NCBI GenBank assembly: GCA_016716085.1 | Contig: JADJWY010000023.1 | Span: forward strand, 310,001-374,000 | Source of the DNA: Hahellaceae bacterium | GTDB lineage: Bacteria; Pseudomonadota; Gammaproteobacteria; Pseudomonadales; Oleiphilaceae | Length of the DNA stretch: 64,000 nt | Reading direction: 5' to 3' | In this document: positions 60,656 through 64,000 of the stretch, one piece after another | Position numbering within the stretch: position 1 is the first letter of the stretch | Layout of the letters: each line of letters begins with the position of its first letter | Program-made: the position numbers and the translations under genes | Notes under the pieces: generated by a model | What the model was told of the DNA's origin: nothing | The model's input: only the letters and a program-made list of their open reading frames with translations | Database searches by the model: none

Positions 60656-61405
60656 TCAGATCACCTTGGCTTCGTTTTTCAGTTTGCTTACCAGTTCTTC
60701 AACGCTGGCAACCTTGATGCCTGCAGAACGCTTGGCGGGCTCAACCACTTTCAGGGTCTTGAGGCGCGGCGTTACATCAACACCCAGGTCAGCAGGTGAA
60801 ACGGTTTCCAGAGGCTTCTTCTTGGCTTTCATGATGTTCGGCAGAGACGCATAGCGTGGCTCATTCAAACGCAGGTCAGTGGTCACGATAGCGGGAAGTT
60901 TGAGCGCAACGGTACGCAGACCGCCGTCAACTTCACGGGTCACTTCTACTTTGTCACCGGATACAGTCACTTCAGAAGCGAACGTCGCCTGGCCGTAGCC
61001 ACACAGAGCCGCCAACATCTGGCCGGTCTGGTTGTTGTCAGTGTCGATCGACTGCTTGCCCAGAATGATCAGGCCAGGCTGCTCCTTCTCTACAACAGCC
61101 TTCAGCAGTTTAGCAACCGCCAACGCTTCTACTTCTACGTCAGTTTCGACGTGAACACCTTTATCCGCACCCAGAGCAAGGGCAGTACGGATCTGTTCCT
61201 GAGCCGCTTTAGGACCGATAGAAACAACGACAACTTCAGTGGCAACGCCACGTTCTTTGAGGCGTACTGCCTCTTCTACTGCAATTTCACAAAATGGATT
61301 CATGGCCATTTTGACGTTGCTCAGATCAACACCGGTTTGATCTGCTTTAACCCGGGCTTTCACGTTGTAATCAATTACGCGTTTTACAGCGACAAGAACC
61401 TTCAT
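60656..61405 (-). CDS. etfB: Electron transfer flavoprotein beta subunit
   Basis: 249 residues, usual length. MKVLVAVKRVIDYNVKARVK at the N-terminus, NPFCEIAVEEAVRLKE and the AMP-binding DNNQTGQMLAALCGYGQATFASEV are typical. It forms the heterodimer with EtfA. GAGGA precedes the ATG. Divergent from the ETF-QO gene across a 392-bp gap with a PsrA-type palindrome, so both sides of the pathway may be co-regulated. Confidence 0.98.
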   Translation of the reverse strand: MKVLVAVKRVIDYNVKARVKADQTGVDLSNVKMAMNPFCEIAVEEAVRLKERGVATEVVVVSIGPKAAQEQIRTALALGADKGVHVETDVEVEALAVAKLLKAVVEKEQPGLIILGKQSIDTDNNQTGQMLAALCGYGQATFASEVTVSGDKVEVTREVDGGLRTVALKLPAIVTTDLRLNEPRYASLPNIMKAKKKPLETVSPADLGVDVTPRLKTLKVVEPAKRSAGIKVASVEELVSKLKNEAKVI

Positions 61406-61650
61406 AGATTCCTCGTTTTTGCTCTAAACTAGTTTGACTTCGGTAAGAGTTGTACTGCTTCAGATAGCGGCTGGATCACTTACCCTGTAAACCGGCCATA
61501 GTGAACCTTTGCGAAAACCGGGTCAACTAAAGGCCGTCCATTCTGATTGAATCGGCTGAAAAATAAGGTTTTTGCCGTGTTTTGTCAAAAAAAACAGTTA
61601 AACCAAAGCGAATTTCAGCGGGCTGTATTAAACTGGAAAAGCTCGCAAAT

Positions 61651-61672
61651 TTCAAACAAACGTTTGTTTGAA
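61651..61672. promoter_or_regulatory. 22-bp perfect palindrome, PsrA-type operator
   Basis: The core CAAACAAACGTTTGTTTG is flanked by TT/AA to make a perfect 22-bp palindrome. It fits the PsrA box (CAAAC-N2-4-GTTTG) known to control fatty-acid oxidation and ETF genes in gammaproteobacteria. It lies between divergent etfBA and ETF-QO. Apart from it, the 392-bp gap 61406-61797 shows no gene, only presumed promoters. Confidence 0.75.
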
Positions 61673-61797
61673 TTGCAAAATCGGTTATCCTAAGCCCTGT
61701 GTTTTCCCTATAATTCAGGGTTATATCTTGAATAGTGCGCGGTAGCACCTGATCTTGAGCCGCGGTAAGAATGGCAATCTGAGAAAGGAGAGTAAGA

Positions 61798-63453
61798 GTG
61801 GAACGCGAATCGATGGAATTTGACGTCCTCATCGTTGGTGGAGGCCCTGCCGGCCTGTCGGCGGCTTGTCGACTATTGCAGCTGGCTCAGGAAAACAACC
61901 ACGAGCTGACCGTTTGCGTTGTTGAAAAAGGATCAGAAGTCGGTGCCCACATTCTTGCCGGTACGGTCTTCGAGCCTTCAGCCCTGAACGAACTGTTTCC
62001 CAAATGGAAAGAAGAAGGCGCGCCCCTGAACACTCCGGTCAAGCGTGACGACATCTTCCTGCTGCGTAATTCAGAAGCAGCGATCAAGGTGCCTAATGCG
62101 TTCGTACCGCGCAATATGCACAACGAAGGTAACTATATCATCAGCCTGGGCAACCTGTGCCGCTGGCTGGCCGAGAAAGCCGAAGGTCTGGGTGCGGAAA
62201 TTTACCCCGGCTTCGCTGCTGCCGAAATCCTGTACCATGAAGATGGCAGCGTTAAAGGGGTTGCCACCGGCGACATGGGCGTTGGCCATGACGGTCAGCC
62301 GAAAGACAGCTATACACCCGGCATGGAATTGCACGCGAAATACACCCTGTTCTGCGAAGGTTGCCGCGGCCACCTGGGCAAGCAGCTGATCAGCAAGTTC
62401 CGCCTGGATGAAGGCAAAGATCCTCAGCACTACGGTATCGGGATCAAGGAATTGTGGGAAATCGACCCTGCCAAACATGAAGAAGGTCTGGTTGTTCACA
62501 CTACCGGCTGGCCACTGATTGAGAGTAAGTCCACTGGCGGGTCGTTCCTGTATCACCTGGAAAACAACCAGGTCTACATCGGTCTGATCACTGACCTGTG
62601 CTACAGCAATCCACACGTTTCACCGTTTGAAGAATTCCAGCGCCTGAAGCTGCATCCGCAGGTTCGCCACTTCCTCGAAGGCGGCAAGCGCGTAGCCTAC
62701 GGTGCACGTGCGATCACTAAAGGTGGCTTCAACTCCCTGCCGAAAATGACCTTCCCGGGCGGCTTGCTGCTGGGCTGTGACGCAGGCACCCTGAACTTCT
62801 CCAAGATCAAAGGCTCTCACACCGCCATGAAGTCCGGCATGCTGGGCGCAGAGGCCGTCTTTGAAGCCCTTAAGGGCGGCGCCGAGGGCCGTACCGAGCT
62901 GCACAACTTCACGACGCTGTTTAAGGCGTCCAGCCTGTTCAAAGAGCTGTACGACGAGCGCAACTTCGGACCGGGCATGCACAAGTTCGGCAACTACATC
63001 GGTGCCGGTATTGCGTTCATTGAGCAGAACATCCTCAAGGGCAGCCTGCCCATCACGCTGCATGACACCGTGAAAGATCACGAGGCCCTGAAGCCAGCCG
63101 CTGAGTGCAAGAAAATTGCCTACCCCAAGCCGGATAACAAGCTAACCTTCGACCGACTGACGTCTGTGTTCCTGTCGAACACGAACCACGAAGAAGACCA
63201 GCCCTGTCACTTGCGCCTTAAAGATCCTGCGCTACCGATTCGCGATAACTTGCCAAAGTTTGACGAACCCGCCCAGCGTTACTGTCCGGCCGGCGTGTAT
63301 GAAGTGATTGCCAATGAAGATGGCTCCAAGCGCTTCCAGATCAACGCTCAGAACTGTGTTCACTGCAAGACCTGCGACATAAAGGATCCTGCGCAGAACA
63401 TTACCTGGGTGGTACCAGAAGGCGGCGGCGGCCCAAACTATCCCAACATGTAA
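61798..63453 (+). CDS. etfD: Electron transfer flavoprotein-ubiquinone oxidoreductase
   Basis: 551 residues from GTG 61798, supported by AGGAG at the right spacing (an ATG at 61813 is alternative). It passes electrons from ETF to the quinone pool at the membrane. FAD-binding GGGPAGLSAACRLL is at residues about 12-25. The C-terminal 4Fe-4S ferredoxin-like domain has CPAGVYEV and CVHCKTCDIKDP. Length matches bacterial ETF-QO. Confidence 0.98.
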   Translation: MERESMEFDVLIVGGGPAGLSAACRLLQLAQENNHELTVCVVEKGSEVGAHILAGTVFEPSALNELFPKWKEEGAPLNTPVKRDDIFLLRNSEAAIKVPNAFVPRNMHNEGNYIISLGNLCRWLAEKAEGLGAEIYPGFAAAEILYHEDGSVKGVATGDMGVGHDGQPKDSYTPGMELHAKYTLFCEGCRGHLGKQLISKFRLDEGKDPQHYGIGIKELWEIDPAKHEEGLVVHTTGWPLIESKSTGGSFLYHLENNQVYIGLITDLCYSNPHVSPFEEFQRLKLHPQVRHFLEGGKRVAYGARAITKGGFNSLPKMTFPGGLLLGCDAGTLNFSKIKGSHTAMKSGMLGAEAVFEALKGGAEGRTELHNFTTLFKASSLFKELYDERNFGPGMHKFGNYIGAGIAFIEQNILKGSLPITLHDTVKDHEALKPAAECKKIAYPKPDNKLTFDRLTSVFLSNTNHEEDQPCHLRLKDPALPIRDNLPKFDEPAQRYCPAGVYEVIANEDGSKRFQINAQNCVHCKTCDIKDPAQNITWVVPEGGGGPNYPNM

Positions 63454-63505
63454 GTTCGCTTACACAGTGGGCAGCCTGAGCTTTACACGAGGGCTACCCA
63501 AAAAG

Positions 63506-63531
63506 AAAAGGGGCTGCAATAGCCCCTTTTT
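63506..63531. terminator. Bidirectional intrinsic terminator
   Basis: AAAAGGGGCT-GCAAT-AGCCCCTTTTT is a perfect 10-bp inverted repeat with A and T tracts on either side, between the convergent ETF-QO and helix-hairpin-helix genes; it can serve both. Confidence 0.88.
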
Positions 63532-63557
63532 GATGCCTTGCCTTCACGCCACATCCA

Positions 63558-64000
63558 TCAAAGCGTTACAAAGTCGCGAATTTTCTGCAGCAGTTTGGCG
63601 CCCACGCCTTTTACATTGAGCAGATCTTCCACCGCCTGAAAGGGGCGTGACAGAATAATGTTTTCTGCAAGCTTAAGGGATACGCCTTTGATAGAGGCAA
63701 TTTCACTTACGTCTGCCTGATTGATGGAAATTTTCCCGTCAGAGGCTGACGCCTTATCTTTAACCTTCGCGTCTGATTTGGCGACCTTTGCTGTTTTGGC
63801 AGGCTTGGGCGCTTCAATCTCGACCGTTACCGCAACGCCCTCTACCGGAGCGGCTGCGACTGGAGCTGCAACGGCAGTTGCGGGCGCTTTTTCTTCAAAT
63901 TTTCCGCGGATCACATTATCTTTTACGGAGGCATTCGCTTCCGCTGCAACCACAAAAGGTACCGCAAAGTTCATGAAGTCACGGGTCAGGTAGCCCGCGT
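63558..64000 (-). CDS. Helix-hairpin-helix protein, 5' end beyond the window
   Basis: The frame is open to the right edge, so the ATG at 63974 is probably internal (upstream codons read AGYLTRDF, in frame). After a hydrophobic-amphipathic start and an Ala/Pro/Val/Lys-rich low-complexity linker, the last 60 residues carry two helix-hairpin-helix motifs: INQADVSEIASIKGVSLKLAENII and VEDLLNVKGVGAKLLQKI, like the DNA-binding end of ComEA. The N-terminal part recalls phasin-like helices, but too little is visible. Probable DNA- or granule-associated protein. Confidence 0.75.
   Translation of the reverse strand, partial: AGYLTRDFMNFAVPFVVAAEANASVKDNVIRGKFEEKAPATAVAAPVAAAPVEGVAVTVEIEAPKPAKTAKVAKSDAKVKDKASASDGKISINQADVSEIASIKGVSLKLAENIILSRPFQAVEDLLNVKGVGAKLLQKIRDFVTL

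Noticed and set aside
1..64000. Insertion sequences, integrases, tRNA attachment sites
   Set aside because: No transposase or integrase ORF, terminal repeat pair or tRNA-like sequence was recognised; the borders of the island remain undefined.

Overview
The window looks like a defence island in a gammaproteobacterial chromosome, probably from a marine or environmental heterotroph. The lineage guess rests on the flanking housekeeping genes: recQ at the left edge, and at the right an etfBA / ETF-QO pair with a PsrA-type fatty-acid operator. Almost everything between is immunity-related. No rRNA, tRNA, transposase or integrase was recognised.

Layout. (1) 1-1558: end of recQ. (2) 1562-12524, minus strand: a translationally coupled type III-D CRISPR effector operon (Cas10 with intact GGDD and no HD domain, Csm3-like Cas7, Csx10, double Cas7, Csx19, a TIGR03986-type RAMP protein), ending in a large unrecognised protein with an RNase H-like residue pattern and a helical repeat region. 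(3) 12644-19904: a NERD-domain protein, a two-TM CARF protein, and sbcC-sbcD with a small conserved-looking ORF. (4) 20208-23147: a secreted discoidin / di-haem oxidoreductase. (5) 23155-29068: a Fic protein with iterated upstream repeats, a DarT/NADAR toxin-antitoxin pair and a PsyrT/PsyrA-like RecQ-DprA pair. (6) 29157-29634: a frameshifted lipoprotein gene. (7) 29748-35338: one CRISPR array of 83 repeats of 36 bp. (8) 35463-45369, minus strand: an unusual adaptation module (cas2, cas1, a Cas1-like protein without the catalytic residues, a second cas2), then cas6 and a full type III-A operon (csm5, csm4, csm3, csm2, cas10). (9) 45679-48173: a membrane diguanylate cyclase and a VapBC pair. 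(10) 48298-55038: a complete Wadjet system (jetABCD). (11) 55080-58453: a cyclic-oligoadenylate effector island: a DUF1874 ring nuclease and a second TM-CARF protein (minus strand), diverging from a Can2/Card1-like CARF nuclease and a candidate PD-(D/E)xK protein. (12) 58503-64000: TerB-like protein, a secreted protein, etfBA, ETF-QO and a helix-hairpin-helix protein.

How it works together. The array is probably transcribed leftward from the leader next to cas2: decayed repeats lie at the left end, and the transcribed repeat would end in ATTAAGAC, an 8-nt type III-like handle. One Cas6 and one adaptation module would then serve both the III-A and III-D complexes. Many spacers read as protein-coding sense on the plus strand, so the crRNAs would be antisense to mRNA. 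Both Cas10 proteins keep GGDD, so both could make cyclic oligoadenylates, read by the TM-CARF and Can2-like proteins and removed by the ring nuclease.

The observation I rate highest is a 12-bp dyad, CACACATGTGTG or a near match, found in five intergenic regions. Each copy heads a different minus-strand defence operon (sbcCD, darT-NADAR, cas2-cas1, cas10-csm, TM-CARF/ring nuclease) and lies 27-28 bp upstream of a -10-like hexamer with no recognisable -35. This suggests an undescribed regulon that switches on several defences together.
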